From the NCBI GenBank assembly GCA_038093515.1, contig JBBPSI010000023.1:62001-126000 (forward strand): 64,000 nt of DNA, in the 5' to 3' direction. The notes beneath the pieces were generated by a model. It worked only from the letters and a program-made list of their open reading frames with translations, was not told the origin of the DNA and made no database searches. The translations under genes were made by a program, and so were the position numbers. This DNA comes from Butyriboletus loyo (Eukaryota > Basidiomycota > Agaricomycetes > Boletales > Boletaceae). Each line of letters opens with the position of its first letter. The stretch's first letter is position 1. Below are positions 49,514-60,491 of the stretch, one piece after another.

Positions 49514-50730
49514 TAGTTCCTTGTCCGGCTTCCTCATGTACTAATGTAACGGATTCGAATATCCTGGAGGGTCCAGACCGGGGGTCTGTTAGAGGATCGT
49601 GAACAGGGAGAGAACGAAGGTCTTAAATGCCAAGGGAGGCCGTCGAGCAACTGTATCTGTAGAGGCGCATAGTAACGTTACCGCTTGACTGCTCTACCGC
49701 AGGTTATGATTGGACGATGGCCAGCAAAAGAGGAAAATTCAGGGTCTCACCACAGACCAGTTCCTCGGCTAACCCGGTCCGCTCTGCAGATGGGCCTGAG
49801 TGGATTGTAAGAGCTCGTTATTGTCAAAGTCGTGGTAGTAGTGTGTTCTCTACACTGGCTTGGTAGTTCACCGTAGTGTGGATTTATAATCATGCTTAGC
49901 CATCCGGTTACAATTGGACAGATAGCTTAGGATTTGCCTACGGTGAATACAGGTTGGCAAAAATGGCACGGAACAGGAGACATCGGAACGAAAGGCAGGT
50001 GACTCTGCGGCAACGCTGGAACATCTATACCTACATCTTAATGCAACAGTAGAAATGTTGGAAATGGTGTATGATAAACAGTGAATGAGAATATCTAAAA
50101 TGCAGCCTAGTAGTGAAACGGTGCACGCAGGCGTCCGTGAATACACGAAATACATAGAGTGAGGATGTGAGTGCATCCTCTCGGGGCAGGCGGACGCGCT
50201 GTCCACGCGACGAGAAAGAGATCAGCCTCGTCGACTGAACTCTCCCTGTGTTAGGTTAAGGATGAAGGTCGTCCTCAAGTTCTGAGGAGGCTCAATGAGT
50301 TTGACAGGCCTCGCTGACAAGAAGGAAGTGTTTTGTGGTATGGAGACGGTCGGTCGGATGGGGCGAGAGAGTGCGAAGTGGGGGTTACGAAGTGGTAATG
50401 GTTTTGGGGAATCATGGGAGTGCCCACCGAGCGGGGAGGGGATGTATTGGGAAGAATAACCGAGCTGGTAACGCACGGAGAGCATGGTCAGAGGTGCTGG
50501 CAAAAAAAAAGTGAGGAGAGAGCAGCGGGAGAGAAAGGTGAGACTCACCCATTTAATGATGACAAGGCGGGGATGGACAAGGACTGTGATGACTCCGAGT
50601 CGACTGGCAGCCGTTTGGGTAGGTATTTATATGTTGACTGTAAGTCCGTTGGGAAGTGGAATTGCAACTAGATCCAAAATGTTAGACCCGTGTTGTGGCA
50701 CTTAGCTTTAGGTGTATCTTAATCTCTGGG
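49514..50730. other. Non-coding-looking sequence right of the hAT element
   Basis: 1.2 kb. The minus-strand ORFs 49868-50206 and 50222-50548 have no recognisable motif; the second ends NLRTTFILNLTQGEF and is moderately protein-like but cannot be extended. I see no RNA gene. Nothing firm can be annotated. Confidence 0.4.
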
Positions 50731-51045
50731 CAAATGGGACTATTCCTCATCCAGTCGCCAGAGCTCCATGGTTTGTCGGACTGTACATATACTGATTCCA
50801 GTGACTCGAGAGATTTCTCTGGGACTCAGATGAGTCGACGTGTTTTGCAATTTGGAGAAATTGTCGATAGTTTCCGACCATTCAAGTCGAGTGAAAACCT
50901 GAGACAAGTTCAGAGGCATAGTAGCCGGATTAGGAATTATGATATTTGTCCAGTAGACTGAGATAGACCCAGAACTGAGCGCTGAGCGCTGAATGCTAAA
51001 ACGCGGGCAAAAGGCGGTCCGACTTGGATCTAGCTTCAAGTACAA
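50731..51045 (-). mobile_element. Tc1/mariner-like transposase N-terminal relic, copy 2
   Basis: The minus-strand ORF (about 100 aa) has an internal MPLNLSQVFTRLEWSETIDN start followed by HLSPREISRVTGISICTVRQ, which is the spacing of a helix-turn-helix DNA-binding domain as found at the N-terminus of Tc1/mariner-type transposases. It ends LWRLDEE and a stop, where intact proteins continue. Block 50731-50765 is shared with 38246-38280. No DDE catalytic region or terminal repeats are seen. The family call rests on the HTH pattern only. Confidence 0.45.
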
Positions 51046-53121
51046 AGTACAACAAGGGTCGCGACATAAGCGGTAGTACTACTTACCGGGTCGGAGGAAA
51101 TTCTCGTCCACAATTGAAAAGAGGTACATCAGAAATGGAGCCCATCTTGCCGGTGCCGAAGACCTTCGCGGGGGGGTACGATAGCGAAACAGCTCTGTAC
51201 CAAATCGGCAACGACCATCAACGTCAAAGATGCTAGGGGGCAGAGGGTTTTGTGTAAGTAACTAGTAGACCACCGCGCATAGCCGTTACAACAAAAGGCA
51301 GAAATACTGAATGGAAAACCATTCAGTATCACGGACGTCACGGTATATGTACTAGTTACGGGACCTAGGCTTATATTTCCAACACTTGGTAGGCCGATTC
51401 AATCGCAACGACGGTCGTTGTGATCATAGGAAAGTAGACACTTGTCATGCCCCCCCACCCAACCTCCGAGTCAGGTTCCAGACTCCGAGCTGGTGTGTGT
51501 GCACTGTACACAGATTGAAGTAGCTGACGGAGTTCAGTTGCAGATGGAACTGCAGCCTAGACAGAGTTCAGTCCGCATTGGACTGCGCAGGTCGCCGTCC
51601 AGCGAGCATGCTCTGTATCAAAATGCTTTTCGGGCCTTGAAGCTTGAAGTTTTCAAGGGTCGCCGCTAGCGCATCCCGGCCCCCGCGCTCATTGCCCGCC
51701 GGTGCCTTGAACGCGGATGCTTGACTATTGCAGTAGTCTCGAGTCATCTTCCAGGCCGTACTAGTAAGATCGACCGCTAGCGACCAATGCATTCCGAGTA
51801 CCGTTTCTGCGTACTATCCGCAGGAGATGACCTGATCGTGATCCGTGCAGATCAGAGACGAAACTCGGCGAGCACCGAGGCGACAAGTAAAAAGGGAATC
51901 AATCCTGGGGGGCATTCCACTTGGCCCAACAAGGCTATTCTGGATCTCATTCTATTCTAGGCCTGCTTGTTGCCCCACTTCTAGTGGCCTGCGCTCCGCT
52001 CCACCTGACGTACAACTCGTACATACACATCACCCTCGATCTCATGTGGTAGTGCTGGTGTTCTGATATATGGGGATGAGTTCATATCTCTTCACCGCCA
52101 GAGCGTCCAAATTCCCTTGAATAGTCCAGAGCTTATCCAGGCCATTATCTCCCTACACATTAGCGCGGCCCGGAGCGCCCTGCTGGCAAGTCATTTACCA
52201 CTGATCTGGTCCATGGACCGTCCTCCCCAATACGAGGTGTTTGCATTAAATGCAAGGCACACTCCCACTAATAATATCCACCATAGCCGCGCACAGGGTC
52301 CGGAAACCCAGACCTATATTGGCCTGATTGACGACTCTTGAAAATGATCGGCCTTCTCGTCGAGGGGAGAAACATACATATACAACCATCTACCACAGTC
52401 ACGCGAGATTGAGGAGGGGGAACACACGAGATCCTTACAGCTTTCATCTAGACCAAAACACCCGGCACTTTTATGAAATCGCACCTGGTGGCCTTGCCGC
52501 GTGTTCCATCACAAACGTAATACGATCTTCTCCCGGTCCTTTGCGCGCTTTGTTCTGTGCAGATCGGTCCGCAATGACAGTCCACAGCCTCGGTCCGATG
52601 CTATTGCAAGGCATGCCTTATCCTCGTGTAGCAGTGGAGCACGTGTACTTACCTACCCTCCGTTTGCTAACTTGGGGACAACCCCTCGCACACCTGACTT
52701 GGACGTTATCGCTATCGGACACAAGATTTCCCCGAGCGCCATACCCAATTGCGTTGTTTCTCTCCTACGATGGATCCCTTGACGGGGTATGACCCCCGAA
52801 AAACAACCGGGACAAATAAATTGATTGCTCTGTAAAAATCGACAAGCATTGAAAACTTGCCACCCGTGGGTAGCTTCCAATCACGGTGTTTCAAGAGGGA
52901 CATAGGAATCCTTCATGCGATGTGATGGATATACCCATGATGTCCATCATTTTTCGATGTCAGGTAAACGAAAAATAGATGCACACCTTGAACCTTTAAA
53001 CTGTCGTTATCAGATATGACATCCAACACTTCCTACCTCGTTCGACTATTTCATTTTCGTCGAGGGTATAGATGCCCAGGCATTCACGAACGTTGCGAAC
53101 AGCATTCCAAAGTTTACGTAT
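51046..53121. other. Gene-poor stretch, right part of the degenerate island
   Basis: 2.1 kb with many short overlapping ORFs (for example 52328-52792, plus) lacking motifs or codon regularity. A 10-base arm pair at about 51300-51330 (AATACTGAAT...ATTCAGTAT) gives a small inverted repeat. No gene, RNA or complete transposon could be identified. Confidence 0.4.
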
Positions 53122-53910
53122 TCAGTGGAGGCGGAGCTGTTGTTCGCCCAATTCTGCGAGTCGTGGATCAGCTCGGGTCCGACTAGATGGTCTCAGGCAA
53201 TCCCACGTCCCCATATGATGTTTCCATCGTCGTTCAACCTCGCCCAGTAATTGATCCAGTATCGAAGACGAGATCGCGTCCGTCGCAAGTAAAAACACAC
53301 TCGAACCAGCTCTGGAGAGCCAATGCCACGCACAGGACGTCAAAGAGTGAACTAGAGATACGCATACGCAAGTAGATGACGACCCACCGCGGGATATCTT
53401 CACCGAGTCGCATTATCTGAAAAAAAAAACAAGACCATGGAACGAGACACGTTTGGATGCAGCGAGCATGTGAAAACGTGCGAGAACCCCGGCCGAGCCT
53501 GCCTAGAAAGAAGATCTTGTATTGCATACCTGGTAGGCGCGGTCTCGTTCAGCTCCCTGATCTTGTTGGCGGACGTTGTCCACTCGCACCGATCGGGGCA
53601 TCAGCCCGAATCGGGGAAGCATGTGGAATACGCGGCGCGTCTCAGTCCACCGGGATAGCCACAAGGGGCCCGGATGTACGACACGACGGTATCACTGAGT
53701 TGAACGAAGGTTGTAATTTCGCATGTTGCACGCGTACCTTGCTAATGTACGCTCGCTCTGGATCATCCTGGAGAAAATACCCCGGCACTCCCTATAGTAT
53801 CGGCAATGTCCAACTTGCCCCCACTTTTTCACGAAGAGACAAAAAATGGAGTCACTGACCTCGTAGTCGTGGCTTGGGCCGTGTTGTGATGTAGACCAGT
53901 TCAAGGATCG
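53122..53910 (-). pseudogene. Possible small unrecognised gene or gene remnant
   Basis: The minus strand contains several protein-like pieces in different frames: GIFSRMIQSERTLA (about 53740-53780), ITTFVQLSDTVVSYIRAPCG (about 53660-53720), KIRELNETA (about 53545), and IPRWVVIYLRMRISSSLFDV (about 53340-53400). Some could be joined with 45-60-nt introns, but at least one junction has a stop with no usable splice site. I do not recognise the family. It may be a short gene missing from my model or a decayed one. Confidence 0.3.
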
Positions 53911-54344
53911 ATGAGGGAAGAAACAGATGTGACTCTATACACGTACCAAATATTTTATATACCACCGCTTGCAAGTTCAGGGAACCGGATTAGCCCAGGG
54001 CTTGGAGAGGATCCGACGGTTAGCAAGAAAGGAAATTGATGACTTTTGACTTTCAGAGCTGCTCAAAACCTCGGGTAGATAGGTTGGCAGTGGCGTCAGG
54101 GTCTCATATTCGCATGACGGTCAAGATGACATTGGGTATGTATGTTTCATGTCGCGCAGTCAAAGAAAAAATCAAACTGTGATAGCTTCAAAACAATTGC
54201 AAGGACGATGCTACATGAAGCATTGAAAGCTACGGTATTATGATAGAATAATGTAAAACGGAAATCAAAACGTGTACACACTGCGACCGACGACCTATGC
54301 CACATTAAAAACACTGGCACGCTCCAAGCAGTCGAGATCCATGC
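53911..54344. other. Intergenic, 3' side of the 54-57 kb gene
   Basis: 434 bp, AT-richer than its surroundings, presumably including the 3' UTR of the next minus-strand gene. Nothing else seen. Confidence 0.4.
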
Positions 54345-57157
54345 TCATGCAAGGCTCATCCACATGCCCGCCTCAGGGATCTTGCTTCGAGCCTGGAGGA
54401 TCTTGAACGCACGTTGCCTCCCTCGCCCTTCCTCCACAACGTTCGCTCTACTAGGCTCTTCGTCACTGTCGTCTTCCTCCGCGTCTTCCCCATCCCCTGC
54501 GATGAAGTCGAGGGCGCCGGGATCTATAGCTCTGGAACGATCTCGTTCCGCATACGAGGCCCTGCGCAACATAGCAGACGAAGTAAGTCGTCGACCGTCT
54601 GGAAAGGCAGGAACTATCATCCCGGCTCGATCTGCAAGCGAAGTTTTGGGCTGATACGATGCCAGCGACAATACCTCTCTCTGATGAGACAATGGAAGAA
54701 TGTTGATGGGTAACGAGGCGGGGAATCCGGCATCTCCTAAAGACCATCGTATGTCTGTGATTCATGAGCCTAGGATCATCACCGCCAACCGGCAAAACTT
54801 ACCCCTGGAAGTACCCCAGTCGCTATCATCTGCGTTGTTTGCCGCTCGTCCAGAGCCATCTTCAGTCTCCTCCGGTATTAGCGCTCCAGGGACGCCACTC
54901 CGCCCTCTGCTCACGAACAATTGCCATGCCTTACTATCGCGTTTCCACGCGCTTCTGTGACTCGGGGTATTTGCCGCGACCAACTTCAATATTTCCTCTT
55001 CTTGTGGATCGAGTTGTTCAGGATATTTGGATTGCGCTCCCTGTAATAGTAGGATAGATGGCGTTGTATGTGAGGCACTGCTATTTGATTCGCTGGTCGC
55101 AGGTTCCTGAGCAGCTGTGGAATGGACGGAATAAGCTGGAAGTGATGGCGGCCGGAGAGAGGAGAGTGACGCTGGCAAAGTCCCAAGACTCGCAACGCGG
55201 TAACGTCCTCGACGTCGCGTCTGAGCATTCTCGATAAATGGAAGGATAGGAGCTGCATCCGAAGTCTCGGGATCGCTAGTTCCATCTTCCAAGTCAAATA
55301 TCAGCTCTACAGATGCCGTCAGTTCTCGGCAAAAAGGACGAGACCAATAACCATCACCCTCATGCTCTTGAGATCCACTATCGACTCCCGAACTCGCTCC
55401 CTCACCTGTGACGGTCTCCGCTTTGATATCGAACTGGACCTTCCTCCTTCGCGGCGTTCCATCAGTAGGCGATATCACACCCCGATCAGAATTCTCCGGA
55501 GGATGTGCATGAGCTTCTTCCGTCTCCTTGGCTGACGTGGTCACTTTCGCGGCGTTCGAATCTCCATTCTCTTTAACTGATTTTGGAACGCCTTCCCTTC
55601 TGGTGTTCGGTTGGGTCTGTTGCTGACGTGCACGAGCGACGTCAGCTTCCAGGATGGTGAAGTACCTGAAGCTGGCGGCGGTGTCCCTCGTTTCGTCCAT
55701 ACTCCGTCTGAAAGGCTGCACGACGTTGTCACCATTCAGGCGCGGAGATAATTCCGGGGATGATTGGAGCGATGACGATATTGAACCCTCCGCGGAGTCA
55801 AGCGAGGAAGGGTGGGACGAGTACGGAGGTGGTGACCGTTCGCGCGTCTCGGCCGATTCCTGAACCATGCCGACATGGTGGGATCCCGAGGTCGCTAATG
55901 ATGCTGAAAGAGAGGAAATTCTTGGAAGCGAGGATGATGGAGACATTGTTCTTGGCGCTGTGTTCGGGGTCGGCACGAAATTCCGAACGGAGACCAGAGG
56001 TGTTCCTGAGACGCCTGATGTCAACAACGACAGGCCACGTGACCCGTCCCTCCTCCTCGTCTCCGCGTTTTTGGGACCTATTTGCTTCTCAGCCTCACTC
56101 ACGTTCTCGACAAATTTCAGCCAAAGCTTCTCCACGTCTTGTCGTAGCTCGCCATTCGCTTTCTCCAGTTCTGCGAACTTATCTCGAACGATCACCGCTA
56201 TTTGCTCCTCTGCCAACGATCTGAGATGCTCAGAAGCCTTCGCAGCGATCGACGATAGATGAGCAAAAACAGGGTGAGAAGGTACAAAAGGCGCTGGGGG
56301 GAAGAGTGGCTTCAAGTTGCACAAGAAAGGACCGGTGGTATCGCTCGTCGGCGCACGAGACTCTTGAGGACATTGATCGGCTAGTTGTGTCTGTGACGCC
56401 GTTGGCATCGCATTCTGAGGTAAAGCAATGCCAAAGGCAGACGAATACGTAGATGAGGATGACAGCTGCGTGATGTCCTCGGCAAGCTAGAATGATGACA
56501 GGTAATCATGAGTCAACATCACTGAAGTAGCGATCGACCTTCCAAGAAAGACATGCTGTGTCTGCGGAGAAAGCAGAACGCGGTCACACACGAAACATAA
56601 CAAAAGACACACAGGTTCACAAAGCAATTGATGTTATTGCTTCGTCCGGTGTGCCGGAAAAGGACGGGAACCAATTGAGCCACTCACGAGACAGTCGTTG
56701 TGCACTTCAATCCACCCGCAACTGCTCAGGAGGGTCTCCTGTTCCACCCAGTCGGGCGAGGGGAACAATGGGCCTTCCTGACGATCCACATCGGATGCCA
56801 CGAGCTGCTGGACGCGATATGCCACGGTCTGACAGAGTAGACAAGTCAGCGTCGTGAATCGGATGCATCGCGACGAGTCCGCGATGGACGGGCCGATTTT
56901 CCTCGTCCTCATTGTGACTTGTGGATGAGTCTGAAGAGAGAGAGAAAATAAACGATCAGCGGAAGAGATAAAAGCGGAGTGTCACTGCGACCTACAATGA
57001 GGATGCCTCGCTCGCCGACGTATGTCAGTGTGTATTCCAGGTCACCAGCAGTAGCCATGAGAAAACTGGGGGGTTTCTCTGAGTGAAGCAGGGGCCATAT
57101 GCGAACGTTGAGGCATTTGCAGGCCCTTGAAGGCTGATCCTTGGGCAAGTCCGCCAT
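54345..57157 (-). CDS. Unrecognised protein with N-terminal Cys pairs, central coiled coil and long disordered region
   Basis: Model: exons 57157-56996, 56930-56688, 56486-54803, 54736-54345; 2481 nt, 826 aa. I do not recognise the family. The N-terminal ~135 residues look globular: CKCLNVRIW, DLEYTLTYVGERGIL, then TCLLCQTVAYRVQQ and GPLFPSPDWVEQE. The C-x-C and C-x2-C pairs are spaced as in zinc-binding beta-tent or Mss4-like folds, but this is inference. A helical stretch follows (SSIAAKASEHLRSLAEEQIA, ELEKANGELRQDVEKLW). The remaining ~600 residues are mostly low-complexity, with a few conserved-looking segments (RRRKVQFDIKAE, RYFTILEADVARA). The third intron model is 201 nt, long for this genome, and may hide a short exon near 56520-56560. 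The exon 3-4 join (GTAAGT) is strong. Confidence 0.7.
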
Positions 57158-57593
57158 TGTGACGGTTGCGGTGGTGGTGGGGAAGGAAAGATGATTCGAC
57201 CAGCGTTTGGTGGAGCAGACAAGATCCAGCAGCGGATTAGATGAATGTCCGGTGCCGTGTGCGTGTTTCGTGTCCAAAAAAGGTGAGATGAGGTCCCGTG
57301 TTTCCACGGTCACACTCTCACTCCAAATTCGCAGTTGCGAAGCGAAAGTTTAATAGTTTGGCCGCGGTTTTCGACATTTTTATAATTTCCTTTTTCACAC
57401 AAAGATTTCTCAACATCGTCCGCCGTCCGACATACAGTAACGCCCAGGCACAGACAGCGCAGGTACGGGTGATAGCGCGACCGAATATTTGTATCAGAAC
57501 CGTCAGAATTATCCGGGTGCAGACGCTACCACCGCCAGGCCATACACCACCTTCTGTAACACCGCCCCTCATTCCGATTGGACGTTGTTTTGG
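57158..57593. promoter_or_regulatory. Upstream region of the 54-57 kb gene, also CLPTM1 3' end
   Basis: 436 bp between the CLPTM1 stop and the start of the next minus-strand gene. It should contain the promoter of the latter and the CLPTM1 3' UTR. ORFs on both strands here (for example 57298-57657, plus) lack motifs. Confidence 0.45.
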
Positions 57594-60382
57594 TTACTTG
57601 TCCTTCTTCGTCTCCCCGTTTCCGTCAGCCTTGACGGCATCTTCAGCCATCACTTGACCATATTCGTTCACCCGTTTGGGATCGATGCGATATATCCACC
57701 GCTGTGTGGGCGGCCATATGTTAACCAGGTGCTGCGTACCATAGATAGTATAATCGCTCACCTGGTACAAGAATACCAAAAACACAAGATCGTCCCGGAA
57801 GCACGCGAGCCGGTGGAGGGTTGGCATCTTGATGCAAAACCTGCAGAGTGGTAGTCGCGTGAATTCCGTAACTCATGTGATCGCATAGTAACCGTTCATG
57901 ATCCTTACGCAAACAGGTCGTCTACCACCGTCGACAGCGACTTATAAATCATCGCTTTGATTGGCATATGGGCGACGCTCTGGCAGAGTTCGACAATAAG
58001 AAGCCACAACCGACAAACACAGCAACGACGGACCTTTAGTTTATAATTAATGATAAGTTGTGGTACCAATTGTGCCTGGAAAAATTAATCGTCAGGCTGA
58101 GGAGACCCTTGACAACGTGAACGAGGTAGTCCAATATACTTACAAACCCGAACATGTATACAAAAGAGGTTAGCGTCGAAATGATATAGCTGTACCAGCC
58201 CCTGTGTGTTTCGTACACAAGCGAGTAGACACTATATGCTGCGAGTAGCGGGACTGCCACATAGGATACATATCGGAATGCAAGCTTGTCGTATCTGAAA
58301 AAATCCCAGTCAGCATCAGACATGGCTTCAACATCTCCAGCCAACTTACTCCTGTGTCCTTTTCTCATCCTCGCTGAGAACATGCTTATCTGATTATGTT
58401 ATTTGTAGCGCGCGTAACATCAAAAACGTGAGTGGCCATACCTTTAACACTCAGCATATAGGGGAGCATTGATCCAGCAGGTGAAGGCACGATGCGGATA
58501 TCAACCGCTTTCGTAATCTAATGCGTGGCGTTAACACAAGCGAGATAATCGCTCACATATTGTGACTTGCCTTCCAGGCTTCGATGACAACACCCATTCC
58601 AGAACCGAGAAGAATCATCCAACTCGTGTCGGTGTTGTTGTCGATGAGGTACAGAAGAATCACGGTCTGGACAAACACGTTGGTTATAATCTGGAAATGT
58701 ATCAGATGTGTGGCACGAGCGTGAGTCCATCGACTGCAAGCGATGAGCGTACCGTTCTGCGGGGTCGAAAGGTACGATTAGAGTGAGGGTAATACAATGA
58801 CCCGCAGGCTTACCTGACAGACACCCCCACGAGTTCCTTCCGTTGACGCCAGTGTGACACATCGGACTTGAATGCGAGCATCTCAAATCTGCACCGGTTA
58901 GCTAGGCTGGCTAACACCGATCTTGGCCGAACTCACACCACGTGCAAGATACTGACTAGTCCGGTCAGGCCGAGGAACCATGGATTGGTCTCGAGCAGCA
59001 TCCTCTTCACTTCGTCGAGCTCTGCGCCAGTGCCACCGCCCTGCTGCTTTATCGCTTCATCGAAGCCATGTGTCATCGACGCGAAGAGTTGAAATTTAAA
59101 ATACGACAATGGCTGCAACGTTATTTGCAATGGCAGGCTAGGGGTTGTGGTGTTAATTTCCGTAAGGTGGGACCGTAGCAACCAGAAATCGTTTGGGAAG
59201 ACAATTGGTTTGTAAAACCCATTCGTTCCGGCTGCATCCCTCGCGCCAGGAACCAGGTGGATATCTGCTGGGGTGTAAAGTATTGCTTGGCCTGCGATAA
59301 TGAATACTCACGTTCGGATATGACCGGAGGTAATTTGTCAAACGCGAGGGCGGTCCCATCGGAGATGAGAGCCAAAGTCAAGTTCTGCACTGCAATTAGT
59401 CCCCTGGTTGCATAGTCAGCCTGTGGCGGTGGCGCACCCTATGCCAATGTGAAACAACCACGTCTTCCTCGATGACCTTATATGGAGTCGAATTAGAATG
59501 GACCAGGCGACAATCCAAGGAGATACCTTTTCCTCTTCTTGTGCATCACCGGGACTACCTAGAAGATTTTTCTCCTTGCGAATCTTGGCCTTTGGTAGAT
59601 ACCTAGTCAATACTGCGTCACAATCTAGGTGAGATAACCATTATAGGAAGAGTCGCAGAAATTAAACCAACGTTTACGAATGTGGTGTACGGACTGGGAG
59701 TCAAACGATGGATGCGATGGGTCCGGACTTGCCCCTTCCTTCGTAAGGAAGACATCGGCCCAGAGAGACGCATTCAATTGAACAGCCTGATTCGAGTGAG
59801 ACTCTGTATACACAAGACAACCGTGGCTATATACCTCGGGTAGGGTAATATCGAAGGATTCGGTTCGATGGTCGTTCCAATCTCCAAGCGTAATGTTTGA
59901 CCATAGGAAGGAGGGAAGATCCTTATCCTGGTCTTCTCTCCATCCAGAGGTCCATTGACGCGAAAATACGTCGCCGTTGGGTGATGTCGAAAAGTATACA
60001 TACATGGAAAGCGGCTGCCCAAGTGCCCACGCAAGGTGGGCTTGCTGTGGTGGGAGAAGGAAGGGATTCACTTGACCGACTGAAGGGGATGCCTCGCCTC
60101 CGGTAGTGGCAACCGGTGTTGCCTGGGGCTTCGTAGGGACAAAAAGCTTCATCGCTACACACTATTCAGCTGTTGATCTAGGCCCACTTTTCTTGCACTC
60201 ACCTAGTTGTGAAAAAGCCCATATCAGGAACACTTGCTATACCACAAGGTGCATCATTGAGGACTGGACTGGAAGCATACGTGGAGATGTCATACCTGGA
60301 CGGCCCCCAAGGCTTTGCGGAAGGGACTGTTCTCCTCCTGGGGAGCTGGCTGTGCACCTTGTCTTACTGCCGGTTCAGCCAT
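57594..60382 (-). CDS. CLPTM1: CLPTM1 family ER membrane protein
   Basis: Seventeen exons: 60382-60296, 60236-60203, 60154-59672, 59612-59527, 59476-59438, 59384-59312, 59291-58937, 58888-58814, 58756-58753, 58690-58571, 58517-58442, 58389-58350, 58294-58144, 58075-58034, 57979-57909, 57840-57762, 57701-57594; 1923 nt, 640 aa (human 669). In animals CLPTM1 and CLPTM1L act in the ER on receptor trafficking and GPI lipid scrambling. Family blocks: HHIRKLLTRYLPKAKIRKEK, SHWHRNLTLAL, FYKPIVFPNDFWLLRSHLTE, NPWFLGLTGLVSILHVVFEM, LAFKSDVSHWRQRKEL, GVSVRTIITNVFVQ, LLYLIDNN, YDKLAFRYVSYVAVPLL, PQLIINYKLKSVAHMP, MPTLHRLACFRDDLVFLVFL and YQRWIYRIDPKRVNEYG. Exon 9 is 4 nt, and the intron after exon 10 is GC-AG. 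Start codons of CLPTM1 and the Utp8-like gene are 109 bp apart. Confidence 0.95.
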
Positions 60383-60491
60383 CTTATGAGCCCGAGCCCG
60401 ACGTTGAGGACGGTGGTGGTTGTAAGGAAACAGCTCCGTGGGCCACCAGCTGCTTGAATGAGCCAAGCGACCGACAACTCCCACGCTTGTG
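60383..60491. promoter_or_regulatory. Very short divergent promoter between CLPTM1 and Utp8-like gene
   Basis: Only 109 bp lie between opposing start codons, too short for two separate promoters with long 5' UTRs. GACGAGCTCGAC-type GC-rich sequence is present, no TATA. Co-regulation is likely but not shown. Confidence 0.5.
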
